Positions 7,456 to 16,006 of a stretch of DNA of 64,000 nucleotides are shown here, in pieces (position 1 is the first letter of the stretch; each line of letters opens with the position of its first letter). Both the position numbers and the translations under genes were made by a program. The stretch comes from Anaerocolumna aminovalerica (lineage in GTDB: Bacteria > Bacillota > Clostridia > Lachnospirales > Lachnospiraceae): positions 44,200-108,199 of the forward strand of contig NZ_FOWD01000015.1 in assembly GCF_900115365.1 (NCBI RefSeq), in the 5' to 3' direction. The notes under the pieces are model-generated. The model searched no databases and was not told the origin of the DNA. It saw only the letters and a program-made list of their open reading frames with translations.

Positions 7456-8352
7456 ATGGATATAGAAATGAAAAAAGGTGAGAAAAGTTATAAATTTAAA
7501 AATTCCGGTGGAATAAAAGAAATTCTCATAACCATCTGGAACAATAAGATGTCAAGAATAGGATTGATCATATTACTTGTTTTCCTTGGAATTGCAATGA
7601 TTGGGCCTATTTTACTGGAAGAACCGAAAGCGGATTACCTTCAAAGGCTTAAACCGCCCTCCAGAGAGCATATACTGGGTACGGATTATTCCGGAAAGGA
7701 TACACTGGTTCAATTAATATTAGGCTCCAAAGATGTACTGTTAGTGGCATTCTGGGCAGGTGTAATATCTATCTTTATTGCTTGTACTATTGGTATCCTG
7801 TCCGGACTGTTGGGGGGAAAGCTTGATGCCATTCTTATGATGATAGCGAATATAGTTGTAACCATACCAAGCTTCCCGGTAACCATGATATTGTCAATGA
7901 TAATAAAAATTGATAATGAATTCATGTTTGGTTTATTACTTAGTCTATGGTCCTGGGCTGGACTTGCAAAAGCAATCAGAACCCAGGTCTTAACAATCAA
8001 GCATAAGGAGTTTATCGAGGCCAGCAAAATTCTTGGATTACGAAAAATTGATATTATCATCAACGACATTATACCCAATATTATTTCTTTCATAGCTGTA
8101 AATTTTATTGTAATTATGAAAGATGCAATTATGGCCAGTGTTGGACTGATGTATTTAGGATTAGTGCCTTTTCAGGGAAATCATTGGGGCATGATGATAC
8201 AGTTGTCACTGACAGCAACCGGAGCGTTGATGGGATCTGGAACCATAGCTTATTTCCTGGCTCCGGTACTTGGAATCGTGTTTTTCCAATTGGGATGTTT
8301 CTTATTTGCGTCCGGTTTGGATGAGGCACTTAATCCAAGGTTAAGAGTATAA
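7456..8352 (+). CDS. ABC transporter permease, DppC/OppC family
   Basis: A membrane permease of about 298 residues. The N-terminal TM helix (near residues 38-55) is followed by the OppC-type motif REHILGTDYSGKDTLVQLILG, then five TM segments. The EAA loop is EFIEASKILGLRKIDIIIND. It pairs with the upstream DppB-like permease. The start is uncertain: ATG 7456 and ATG 7468 are both possible, neither has a strong Shine-Dalgarno, and a perfect GAAA-tetraloop hairpin ends six bases before 7456. An in-frame ATG at 7387 would translate part of the repeat array and is unlikely. Confidence 0.88.
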   Translation: MDIEMKKGEKSYKFKNSGGIKEILITIWNNKMSRIGLIILLVFLGIAMIGPILLEEPKADYLQRLKPPSREHILGTDYSGKDTLVQLILGSKDVLLVAFWAGVISIFIACTIGILSGLLGGKLDAILMMIANIVVTIPSFPVTMILSMIIKIDNEFMFGLLLSLWSWAGLAKAIRTQVLTIKHKEFIEASKILGLRKIDIIINDIIPNIISFIAVNFIVIMKDAIMASVGLMYLGLVPFQGNHWGMMIQLSLTATGALMGSGTIAYFLAPVLGIVFFQLGCFLFASGLDEALNPRLRV

Positions 8353-8384
8353 ATTCCGTACAAACAAAAGCCAGGAAATAGAAG

Positions 8385-8396
8385 AAGCGGCATTAT
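8385..8396 (+). repeat. 12-bp copy of an intergenic repeat (AAGCGGCATTAT)
   Basis: AAGCGGCATTAT recurs exactly at 34639-34650. Both copies lie in the short gap upstream of a gene, 15-30 bp before its Shine-Dalgarno. It may be a degenerate member of the hairpin family seen at 7359 and 32997. Confidence 0.4.
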
Positions 8397-8422
8397 CTGA
8401 GATATATAGAAAGGAATAAATT

Positions 8423-9436
8423 ATGGATCCAATCTTAGAAATTAAGAACTTATGTATTGATTTTAAAACTAACCGGGGGATAATCCGGGCCTGCGATGAT
8501 GTTACAGTTAACTTCAACAGAGGAGATATCATAGGTATTATCGGAGAAAGCGGTAGTGGAAAAACTACCCTTGCCTCCGGTATTTTAAAAACCGTACGGG
8601 CACCTGGCAGGATTGCCAGCGGTGAAATACTTTATCATACCCCAAATGGTGAGACAATAGATTTGCTGAAACTATCCGAACATGAATATGCGAAGCACCG
8701 TTGGACCAATATTACCACTGTATTTCAGGCGGCTCAGAATGTATTAAACCCCACCTTAAAGATAAAAGAACATTTTATAGAAACTGCCATGGCTCATGAT
8801 ACGGATAAGAAATTTACAAAGAAACAGATACTGGAGAAGGCAGCTATGCTGCTGTCACAGGTGAGACTGGAGGAAAGAATTTTAAACAGTTATCCTCATC
8901 AATTATCAGGAGGAATGAAGCAGAGGACAATCATTGCTTTAAGCTTGTTATTGGAACCGGATATGATAATTCTGGATGAACCAACCACAGCCCTGGATGT
9001 TATTACTCAATGGTATATTATTGATATTTTGAGAAAAATCCATGAGGAGACAGGGATTACCATGATTTTCATGACACATGACGTTTCTATTATAGGATCG
9101 GTGGTGGACCGGATCGGAGTCATGTACTGCGGACAGATGGTGGAGTATGGTAAGGTGGAAGATGTATTTCTTAAACCGTCCCATTCCTATACCTATGGAT
9201 TGATGAATGCCGTTCCATCTTTAAAGGATGATATTACAAAGCGTAAAGCTATTGCCGGTTATCCGCCTAATCTATTGGAACTGCCAAAAGGATGCAGATT
9301 TGGTCCAAGATGTTTTTTAAGTAAGGAAGGGTTATGCCAATCAGAAGAGATAAACATTACAGACATGGTAGATGTGGGTAACGAACAGCTTACACTATGC
9401 CCTCATTGGAAGAAGGTGAAAGAACAATGTCATTGA
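8423..9436 (+). CDS. ABC transporter ATP-binding protein, DppD/OppD family
   Basis: A 337-residue ATPase: Walker A GESGSGKTT at 41-49, signature LSGGMKQR at 161-168, Walker B MIILDEP at 181-187 and a switch His in MIFMTHDVS. The C-terminal oligopeptide-transporter domain is present (PHSYTYGLMNAVPSL and the Cys-containing GCRFGPRC). It couples ATP hydrolysis to transport through the two upstream permeases as a heterodimer with the next gene. GAAAGGA lies 7-8 nt before the ATG. Its 3' end overlaps the start of the following ATPase gene. Confidence 0.95.
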   Translation: MDPILEIKNLCIDFKTNRGIIRACDDVTVNFNRGDIIGIIGESGSGKTTLASGILKTVRAPGRIASGEILYHTPNGETIDLLKLSEHEYAKHRWTNITTVFQAAQNVLNPTLKIKEHFIETAMAHDTDKKFTKKQILEKAAMLLSQVRLEERILNSYPHQLSGGMKQRTIIALSLLLEPDMIILDEPTTALDVITQWYIIDILRKIHEETGITMIFMTHDVSIIGSVVDRIGVMYCGQMVEYGKVEDVFLKPSHSYTYGLMNAVPSLKDDITKRKAIAGYPPNLLELPKGCRFGPRCFLSKEGLCQSEEINITDMVDVGNEQLTLCPHWKKVKEQCH

Positions 9437-10431
9437 TTGAATTGAACAATACAAATATTAGTTTTGCATCAAAGGGCAAGAGAAAAGGCTCTGTTAATGC
9501 TCTGGTCGATATGAATCTAACTATTGAAGAAGGAGAAATCCTTGCGGTTGTAGGAGAAAGCGGATGTGGTAAAACTACTCTTGGGAAGGTTATTGCTGAT
9601 ATCTATAAGCCTACCAAAGGTGAAGTCCTTTACTATGGAAAGAATATACATAAATTATCCAAAAAGGAATACGAAGAATACAGACTGGCTGTTCAGATGG
9701 TTCATCAGGATTCTTATGCAGCACTTAATCCCAATAAAACAATTTCCCAGTCATTGATATTGCCGCTGTTACGCCACAAGCTTGCTAAGAATAATGATGA
9801 AGCACTGGATATCCTGTTTGAATACTTTAATGAAGTTGGCCTGAACCCACCGGAGATATTTCTTGAAAAATATCCCCATCAATTATCAGGTGGGCAAAGG
9901 CAGAGAATCCTCCTTGCAAGAGCCTTGTCAGTGCGACCAAAGCTGATTGTAGCAGACGAACCGGTATCCATGGTTGATGTTTCACTGCGAATCTCACTTC
10001 TTAATCTTATGGCAAAAATGAATCAAAAATATAAAATTTCATTTATTTACATTACGCATGATTTAGGAACAGCCAGATACATTGCCGCTCATGGCAAAAT
10101 AATGGTTATGTATTTGGGGAGGTTGATTGAAAGCAATAAGATACAGGAGGCAATAAAGAATCCAATGCATCCTTATTTTCAGGCATTGGTTGCGGCTGTA
10201 CCGGAAGCGGATTCCAACCGCAGAAGCGAATTTGCCAAAGAGCTTCCACTACGCTCACTGGATATGCCGGATTTGTTAAATCTTCCGGAAGGATGTAAAT
10301 TCCATCCCAGATGTCCTTATTATAAGGATATCTGCATGCAGGAGGAACCAAAGTTGCGTAATCTGAATGGAGGTATTGTTGCATGTCATCGCGCAGAAGA
10401 ATACATGAAGATAATAGAGACAGAAGAGTAG
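9427..10431 (+). CDS. ABC transporter ATP-binding protein, DppF/OppF family
   Basis: A 334-residue partner ATPase: Walker A GESGCGKTT at 43-51, signature LSGGQRQR at 153-160, Walker B LIVADEP at 173-179, switch His in IYITHDLG, and the C-terminal motif NPMHPYFQALVAAVPEADSN. ATG 9427 overlaps the stop of the preceding gene (ATGTCATTGA) and has AAGAAGGTGA at a proper distance, so translation is coupled; an in-frame ATG at 9397 is less likely. Confidence 0.95.
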   Translation: MSLIELNNTNISFASKGKRKGSVNALVDMNLTIEEGEILAVVGESGCGKTTLGKVIADIYKPTKGEVLYYGKNIHKLSKKEYEEYRLAVQMVHQDSYAALNPNKTISQSLILPLLRHKLAKNNDEALDILFEYFNEVGLNPPEIFLEKYPHQLSGGQRQRILLARALSVRPKLIVADEPVSMVDVSLRISLLNLMAKMNQKYKISFIYITHDLGTARYIAAHGKIMVMYLGRLIESNKIQEAIKNPMHPYFQALVAAVPEADSNRRSEFAKELPLRSLDMPDLLNLPEGCKFHPRCPYYKDICMQEEPKLRNLNGGIVACHRAEEYMKIIETEE

Positions 10432-10634
10432 ATATTGATCTGGAGGAAGTGGCTCATTTCGTGAATAATATTAGTATTTGTTCCGGGGCACTTTTAATCG
10501 TAAGCCTTATAGCATTGTTATTAACCGGCAGCAGGCCAGAGACAAATGTGATCTATTTTATGGTGATAGGTATTAATGCCATAGCATTTATTGCAGGAAG
10601 GCTTTTTCATAAAAGATATAGCAATAAAGAGTAG
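10383..10634 (+). CDS. Small two-helix membrane protein, function unknown
   Basis: An 83-residue protein with a basic/acidic N-terminus (about 28 residues) and two hydrophobic segments, near residues 30-48 (SICSGALLIVSLIALLLTG) and 57-74 (VIYFMVIGINAIAFIAG), ending HKRYSNKE. It overlaps the end of the DppF-type gene by 49 bp in another frame, which fits coupled translation. I do not recognise the family. It could assist or regulate the transporter; the clear two-helix pattern makes a chance open frame unlikely. Confidence 0.55.
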   Translation: MSSRRRIHEDNRDRRVDIDLEEVAHFVNNISICSGALLIVSLIALLLTGSRPETNVIYFMVIGINAIAFIAGRLFHKRYSNKE

Positions 10635-10705
10635 AAAAGCAGAGATTTTATTCACTGTTTTATAAATTAAATATAAGAGAAAGGAGGTTAGTGTGTATTA
10701 TTGAA

Positions 10706-10825
10706 ATGTATAATTCACACCCTGATTTGTGGCGTGGAATGGGAGGTAGGTTGAAAAAACAAGTTTTTTCAACCCGGCAATTTCAGCTGACGCACAAAGT
10801 TGCTGTTGCTATTAAGAGGCGCTAA
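10706..10825 (+). CDS. Possible 39-codon ORF spanning intergenic repeats
   Basis: After AAGGAGG (10681-10687) a frame runs from ATG 10706 (or GTG 10691) to TAA 10823-10825, giving MYNSHPDLWRGMGGRLKKQV and a basic end (AVAIKRR). It crosses the GGTTGAAAAAA/TTTTTTCAACC hairpin. The ribosome site is 3 nt from the GTG and 18 nt from the ATG, neither ideal. It may be a genuine short peptide, or the AAGGAGG may be a relic. Confidence 0.25.
   Translation: MYNSHPDLWRGMGGRLKKQVFSTRQFQLTHKVAVAIKRR
10749..10774 (+). repeat. GGTTGA-type hairpin repeat (short copy)
   Basis: GGTTGAAAAAA (10749-10759) pairs perfectly with TTTTTTCAACC (10764-10774) across a 4-nt loop. The termini match the 53-bp elements at 7359-7411 and 32997-33049, but the interior is deleted. 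It is not followed by a T-tract, so it is not a standard terminator. Confidence 0.6.
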
Positions 10826-10845
10826 AGCGCGGAATCGAGGTTATT
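10818..10845 (+). promoter_or_regulatory. Repeated translation-start cassette, copy 1
   Basis: GGCGCTAAAGCGC (10818-10830, a small GCGC hairpin) is followed at once by GGAATCGAGGTTATT (10831-10845) and the ATG at 10846. GAGG is the Shine-Dalgarno. The same 15 bases end at the base before the start codon at 21757 and 39086. Confidence 0.7.
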
Positions 10846-11547
10846 ATGGAAGAAAAAAAGGTGATTATGGCAATCGGAGGGCATGTAGGAGATGCAGAAC
10901 TTACCAGTGGCGGTGTTCTAGCTTCAATGGCACTGCAGGGGCATAAGATTGTTACGGTGGCTTTAACCGGGGGTGAACGGGGTAACCCCCCAGATATGAC
11001 GGTAAAAGATTATCGTAAACAAAAGATTAGGGAAGCAAATGAATTTGCAAGTATGCTACATGGGGAAGCAATTGTATTTGATTATGTGGATGGAGAACTG
11101 CCGGATAACCAGGAGGTTCGTTATGAACTCTGTGATGTAATCAGAAAATATAAGCCCAATGTACTTCTGACACACTGGAAAAACAGTATACATAAGGATC
11201 ATATGCTGACACACAGGATTGTTAAGGACGCTCAGTTTTTTGCCGGTCTGCCTGCAATTGAAAGAGAGCTGCCGGCCCATTATGCAGGGGGGCCTTATTA
11301 TGCGGAGAACTGGGAGGATGCAACAGGCTTTGTACCCTATGCTTATGTTGAGGTTACTGAAGAAGGATTTGAGTTATGGAGAAAGGCTATTCAAACACAT
11401 TGGTTTACAGTGAATAGCAAAAGTTTCGGTTATATGGACTATTACAGCCATCTTATGTCAGTCAGAGGGCATCTGGCAAGAAAAAAATATGCCCAGGCAT
11501 TTGCTGTAGATGAAGAGTCAAAGAAAGTAATTATGAAAAGTTTCTAA
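10846..11547 (+). CDS. PIG-L/LmbE-like deacetylase family protein with altered active site
   Basis: A 233-residue LmbE-like protein. The first metal motif reads GGHVGDAE (His13, Asp16) and the second IHKDH (His115-Lys-Asp117-His118). In characterised members such as MshB the motif is HPDD: His13 and Asp16 bind zinc and Asp15 is the general base. Here the residue at that place is Gly15, so metal binding looks intact but standard deacetylation is in doubt. No signal peptide is present. By its place in a transporter/ROK/GH4 operon it could act on an imported N-acetyl sugar. Its start lies in the repeated GGAATCGAGGTTATT cassette. Confidence 0.8.
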   Translation: MEEKKVIMAIGGHVGDAELTSGGVLASMALQGHKIVTVALTGGERGNPPDMTVKDYRKQKIREANEFASMLHGEAIVFDYVDGELPDNQEVRYELCDVIRKYKPNVLLTHWKNSIHKDHMLTHRIVKDAQFFAGLPAIERELPAHYAGGPYYAENWEDATGFVPYAYVEVTEEGFELWRKAIQTHWFTVNSKSFGYMDYYSHLMSVRGHLARKKYAQAFAVDEESKKVIMKSF

Positions 11548-11580
11548 CTTATATTCACTATTTTATTAGGAGGAGAGGAC

Positions 11581-13491
11581 ATGAAATATAATTTTAAAAA
11601 ATTACTGACATTAACTTTATGCACCGTAATGGCTATAACAGCCTTAACAGGATGCAAATCATCAGATACAAAAGACAGCATGAATGAAGACACAAATGTA
11701 AGTACGAATACGAATGAAAACGGTGCAGGCACTATACTTCCTGGAATAGAAAATAATCTTACCATGGTTGTTGAAGGTGAAGTTGATAAAACGAAAACTC
11801 TCACTACTTTGATTGACGTTGATTCATCACCGGCTTTTAACGGAAATCCGTATGATACTGCCGGAATCAACTGGTCCGTATATCCCTTTGTTTTTGATTA
11901 TCTTGCATATTATGCACCATTTCCGGAGAGAACCTTTAAGAGCTCTTTACTGGAAAGCTATGATTTTACAGATAAAGTTCTTACAATGAAGCTTTTACCG
12001 GATCTAAAATGGAGTGATGGTTCCGCTCTGAATGCAGATGACCTAATGACTCAGTATTACTGTAGTGTGGGTAGAGGCACCATATGGAACTATATTGAGA
12101 AGATTGAGAAGTTAGACGATTTGTCAGTGCGTATTACTTTCTGCACTGAGAGCCCGTTAGTACTAAATATTTCACTATATGTAGCAATTATGACTCCGGA
12201 TGAAATTTACGGTGAATATGCAGAGAAATATAAAGATATTGCAGAAAAGGGAAGGATTTATGACCAGACAGCCAATATGTATAAGATGACGGAAGATGGC
12301 TCTGCTCAACTGGCTATTGTGAATGAAGAACTATTAAGTTATAAACCGGCTCCAAATGAGGCAGTATTCTCCGGACAATATGTAATTGATAAGTATAACA
12401 GTTCAGAAGTGCTCTTTACAGTGAATAAAAACTATAGGAAAACTCCTTTAATCGAAAATATCAGAGGTTTACGCCCAGGCAATTCCCAGGCCTTTTCCAC
12501 TGCTATACTTGCAGGAGAGTATACAGTTGAAAATGGTGGTTTAAATGTGGATATGTCAGCTCAGATAGATAAAAAATATGCAGATACTTTAAGAAAAGTG
12601 TTTATTCCTGAAATGTCAAGCATTGGTTATACAATTAATGTAAATAATTATCCTTTAAATATACCTGAAGTAAGAAAAGCAATTTCCTTAGCAACGGACA
12701 GAAGGGCTTTGATATCCGTAGCTGAGCCGGGAAGCTTTATGGGTGACACAAAAAACAGCCCATTACTTCCTTCTTTACAGGATATCTATACCAATGAAGG
12801 CTTTATGGATACACTAACCGACTACGGCTATAATCCTGAAAAAGCAGAGGAACTTCTCACAAGCATTGGCTGGAAAAAAGATAAGGGCAAATGGGTGGAT
12901 GATAAGGGTGAAACTCCAGTAATATCCATAGCTACCATTAACACCTGGCCTTCTTTTATGATGACCGCAGAGGCAATGAGCAGCATGCTTACTGATTTTG
13001 GTTTTAATATTGATTTTAAACCTATGGAATTTGGTGTTTGGAATGATTTTACTAAAACTGATGAAAAAATGATTTCTTGTGTATTTATGGCAGGAGCCGA
13101 TTCCTATGCACATCCATGGGAAACTTATAATGGTCTGTTCACAAATTTAAGAGCTGGATGGCCTAAGGTTGAACCGGGTAAGGATATTATTATGACAGCA
13201 CCTACAACTGGTAAAGAATATAATGTAACGAATATGCTGGCTGAATTATTTAGTGCAATAGATCCAGATGATACCAAGAGGATTACAGAAGAGTTCATGG
13301 TTTTGGCAAATGATTTGTGTGGATTTATACCTGTAATTGAAAAAGCAGCGCCACTTCGTATTTATGATCCAAAATTAAGCTTGGCTGATACAGAATTAAA
13401 CACAGTACAACAAAATTATTACTATTATGGAAATATTAATACAATTCTTGCAAAGCTCATTAAAGAGGATATGCTTTACTTTATAAAATAG
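11581..13491 (+). CDS. Family 5 extracellular solute-binding lipoprotein (Opp/Dpp type)
   Basis: A 636-residue lipoprotein. A positively charged signal peptide ends in the lipobox LTGC with Cys25 as the lipidation site, followed by a Ser/Asp/Asn-rich linker. The SBP_bac_5 pattern follows, including LKWSDGSALNADDLMTQYY near residue 142 and the conserved PLNIPEVRKAISLATDRRAL region. It captures the substrate outside the membrane for the permeases and ATPases encoded upstream. The family binds peptides, nickel, and several oligosaccharides including cellobiose and chitobiose. AGGAGGAGAGG precedes the ATG. It is longer than the usual 500-550 residues. Confidence 0.93.
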   Translation: MKYNFKKLLTLTLCTVMAITALTGCKSSDTKDSMNEDTNVSTNTNENGAGTILPGIENNLTMVVEGEVDKTKTLTTLIDVDSSPAFNGNPYDTAGINWSVYPFVFDYLAYYAPFPERTFKSSLLESYDFTDKVLTMKLLPDLKWSDGSALNADDLMTQYYCSVGRGTIWNYIEKIEKLDDLSVRITFCTESPLVLNISLYVAIMTPDEIYGEYAEKYKDIAEKGRIYDQTANMYKMTEDGSAQLAIVNEELLSYKPAPNEAVFSGQYVIDKYNSSEVLFTVNKNYRKTPLIENIRGLRPGNSQAFSTAILAGEYTVENGGLNVDMSAQIDKKYADTLRKVFIPEMSSIGYTINVNNYPLNIPEVRKAISLATDRRALISVAEPGSFMGDTKNSPLLPSLQDIYTNEGFMDTLTDYGYNPEKAEELLTSIGWKKDKGKWVDDKGETPVISIATINTWPSFMMTAEAMSSMLTDFGFNIDFKPMEFGVWNDFTKTDEKMISCVFMAGADSYAHPWETYNGLFTNLRAGWPKVEPGKDIIMTAPTTGKEYNVTNMLAELFSAIDPDDTKRITEEFMVLANDLCGFIPVIEKAAPLRIYDPKLSLADTELNTVQQNYYYYGNINTILAKLIKEDMLYFIK

Positions 13492-13511
13492 TCTTATAAT
13501 TGGTGAAAAAA

Positions 13512-13604
13512 GGGGCATCTATAAGGGGATCTTCAAATATTAAGAAGGACATACAAGGTAGAAGATAAATTGCTGAATTAAGCAGTCCTTGGAATAGCTG
13601 CCCC
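13512..13604 (+). other. Nested inverted repeats after the binding-protein gene
   Basis: GGGGCA (13512-13517) pairs with TGCCCC (13599-13604), AAGGAC (13545-13550) with GTCCTT (13585-13590), and a small hairpin TGCT/AGCA lies inside. The region could fold into a branched RNA that separates the binding-protein message from downstream genes. There is no T-tract after it. Confidence 0.4.
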
Positions 13605-13696
13605 GGAGTACTCATAAATTATGATGAGATTAAAAATTACTTATAGAGAAACAGTTCAATTATTAGGGAGAAGAAAAGAAGATAGGACGTGACCCC

Positions 13697-14728
13697 ATGA
13701 AGGAAAAGGTGAAAAGCTTCTTAAAGGAAAGTATAAAGGAAAAAGTGTTTACAGGTGCCTCCTATGCAATAAGAAAAGGAGATATGCTGACAATTAACAG
13801 TATTGGAACTTTAGGTGAAACGGATCAATTGGTGAATAACGATACGCTTTTTGATATAGCTTCCTGTACAAAATTATTTGTAAGCTTGGCATTTATGCGA
13901 CTTATGGAGGAAGGTAAGCTTGCATTAACGGATACAGTGGAGCGTTACCTCCCATCCTGGCGGGATCATCAGGCAGGGAAAATCACTATGTTCCAGCTGC
14001 TGACACATACAAGCATGTTACCTGCATATATTCCGTTATATGAGATAAGTAAGGACAGAGAAGGTGCCTTAGAGATGTTAAAGCATATCCTTCCTAGAAA
14101 GAGTTCAGGGGTGGAATATTCCTGTCTTGGATTTATTATCTTAGGCCGGGTACTGGAGGAAGTTACGGAGTTGCCTTTGGAGGAAGTGATAAGCTGTTAT
14201 ATTACCCATCCTTTGGGCATGAGCAATACCATGTATTGCCCAATAAGAAAAAACCGCGATAATATTATGCCTACGGAATACTGCCAGTGGAGAAATCGCC
14301 GCCTAATTGGAGAGGTGCACGATGAGAATGCATACCATATGGGTGGAGTAAGCGGTAATGCAGGGCTATTCTCCAATATAACAGATATGTGCCGTATGGC
14401 AGATGCTATGTTATGGAAAGAAGAAAAAGACCAAACAGGACGCCTACTTGATAAAAAAACGATTTCAATAATGACAAAAAATTATACTGGAAAGTATGAG
14501 GAAAACAGAGGATTGGGCTGGTGTATTAAGAATACACCAGATATGACAGCAGGTGAATATTTTTCAGATAGCAGCTTTGGACATACAGGATATACCGGTA
14601 CCTCTGTATGGATAGATCCGGTTAAGGATAGTTACGCCATCTTGCTGACGAACCGGGTCTATTATTCAAGGGATGTGGATAAGATCAGGCATGTGAGACA
14701 GGTCTTCCATAACTTAGGGATGCTGTAA
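13697..14728 (+). CDS. Serine hydrolase, class C beta-lactamase/DD-peptidase-like family
   Basis: A 343-residue beta-lactamase-fold protein with the three family motifs: SxxK as Ser56-Cys-Thr-Lys59, the tyrosine motif as Tyr141-Ser-Cys143 (usually YxN), and HTG at 296-298. The region GVSGNAGLFSNITDMCRMADA is typical of this family. No signal peptide is seen, so it is probably cytoplasmic and more likely an esterase or amidase than a penicillinase. Lying between a binding protein and sugar-processing genes it may trim an imported ester or peptide. The Shine-Dalgarno is weak (TAGGA). Confidence 0.85.
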   Translation: MKEKVKSFLKESIKEKVFTGASYAIRKGDMLTINSIGTLGETDQLVNNDTLFDIASCTKLFVSLAFMRLMEEGKLALTDTVERYLPSWRDHQAGKITMFQLLTHTSMLPAYIPLYEISKDREGALEMLKHILPRKSSGVEYSCLGFIILGRVLEEVTELPLEEVISCYITHPLGMSNTMYCPIRKNRDNIMPTEYCQWRNRRLIGEVHDENAYHMGGVSGNAGLFSNITDMCRMADAMLWKEEKDQTGRLLDKKTISIMTKNYTGKYEENRGLGWCIKNTPDMTAGEYFSDSSFGHTGYTGTSVWIDPVKDSYAILLTNRVYYSRDVDKIRHVRQVFHNLGML

Positions 14729-14800
14729 AAATAAAAGCCACTAATTCCTAGAACCTCAATACTGAAATACTATCCTGTAACATAGTTTCATAAATAATAT

Positions 14801-14825
14801 AAGGAGGCTATAGAGCTTCCTTTTT
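14801..14825 (+). terminator. Short terminator-like hairpin before the GNAT gene
   Basis: AAGGAGGC (14801-14808) pairs with GCTTCCTT (14815-14822, one G-T pair) and is followed by a T-run. It may partly end transcription between the serine hydrolase and the acetyltransferase. Confidence 0.55.
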
Positions 14826-14921
14826 ATAAGCTAGGATATAATATGCAAAGAGAATGCAGCTTTCCATGGTTTTATAAGTGTATAATAAGTAGATTATTTA
14901 GGTTTAAGTGAAAGGAGATGT

Positions 14922-15911
14922 GTGATGATGATTGATACATACAAATCACAGGATGCTATAGGAATTATAAATCTTTGGAACAGAGCAGCTGTAAATCTTG
15001 GATACAAAGAGATGGATACAGACCGCTTTGCACAGATATTTACGGAAAGCCCCTATTTTCATCCGGATCATGCCTTTGTAATGAGGGAGGATGAAACTGT
15101 TGTTGGATTTGCATGCGGTTGTGTAGGTGATGATATTCCATTGGGAAAGGTAAGTGGATATATAACCTGTATCCTGCTTGATGAAAAGTATGAAATCAGC
15201 GATAATTACAAAAAATTCATGGATTTACTAGAAAAATCCTTCGCTAAGGCAGGCAGAATCCAGTCTGATATATTGTTTTTTAATCCGATGATGCTTCCTT
15301 GGTATATCAAGGGAACGGACCGGCATGAGCATAATAATGCGCCCGGTGTATTCAAAAACAGCAGGCTTTATCAGGAATTATTGAAATACGGTTATGCAGA
15401 GCGGACAACTGAATGTGCAATGTATATGAATCTAGATAATTACTCTATACCGGCAACTATAGCGGAAAAGGTGGAAAGAGCAGAAAAGGACGGTTATCAG
15501 GTTTCCTTATTGGATAAAAGTAAGCATTATGATTTAGATACCATGCTTCAAAAGTTGGATAATCCTTTATGGGAAAAGGAGATAAAGCAGGCAGCCAGAG
15601 AGGGAGCGCCTGTATTAGTAGCTGCCCAAAATGGAAGAATCGTTGGATTTGCAGGTCCTATCAGAAGGCAGGAGAATGGAAGAGGCTATTTTACTGGTAT
15701 CGGAGTGAATAAAGAACATGAGGGCCATGGATTAGGAACTATCCTGTTCTTTCTGTTATGTCAGGAGGAGAAAAAGGTTGGTGCCCAATATATGTCTTTG
15801 TATACGGGAAAAACGAATCCGGCAGCAAAAATATATCTTCAGGCAGGCTTTCATATTGTAGAGGAATTCGCTGTAATGAGAAAAGAACTTAAAACGGAAG
15901 GTAGGATATAA
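14922..15911 (+). CDS. GNAT family N-acetyltransferase, probably two-domain
   Basis: A 329-residue protein. The C-terminal GNAT domain is clear: a strand FTGIGVNKEHEGHGLGTILF carrying the acetyl-CoA pyrophosphate-binding HEGHGLGT loop, then LYTGKTNPAAKIYLQAGF, the usual final motif. The N-terminal half (NLWNRAAVNLGY, FVMREDETVVGFACG) looks like a degenerate second GNAT domain, a layout known in larger family members. The acceptor is unknown. In this operon it could acetylate an amino sugar or peptide. AAAGGAG precedes the ATG run at 14922-14930, so the exact start could shift by one or two codons. Confidence 0.85.
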   Translation: MMMIDTYKSQDAIGIINLWNRAAVNLGYKEMDTDRFAQIFTESPYFHPDHAFVMREDETVVGFACGCVGDDIPLGKVSGYITCILLDEKYEISDNYKKFMDLLEKSFAKAGRIQSDILFFNPMMLPWYIKGTDRHEHNNAPGVFKNSRLYQELLKYGYAERTTECAMYMNLDNYSIPATIAEKVERAEKDGYQVSLLDKSKHYDLDTMLQKLDNPLWEKEIKQAAREGAPVLVAAQNGRIVGFAGPIRRQENGRGYFTGIGVNKEHEGHGLGTILFFLLCQEEKKVGAQYMSLYTGKTNPAAKIYLQAGFHIVEEFAVMRKELKTEGRI

Positions 15912-15921
15912 AGCTTGGGGC

Positions 15922-15987
15922 GCAGAGTAACTTAGTGGTCATTGCATAAGTTGCTCTGTAGTAGCAGCACATCTAATTGCAGATGTG
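15922..15987 (+). repeat. Two tandem hairpins upstream of the ROK kinase gene
   Basis: GCAGAGTAACTTA (15922-15934) pairs with TAAGTTGCTCTGT (15947-15959, one mismatch) and CACATCT (15968-15974) with AGATGTG (15981-15987) around AATTGC. As at 7239-7450, hairpins fill an operon-internal gap just before a Shine-Dalgarno. Confidence 0.5.
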
Positions 15988-16006
15988 AGATGTAATGGGG
16001 GTAAAG

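Noticed and set aside
7265..7465. 66-codon plus-strand frame through the hairpin array
   Set aside because: No Shine-Dalgarno, starts inside a hairpin, and the sequence is explained by non-coding repeats; kept only as a note because part of it weakly resembles the frame at 10706.
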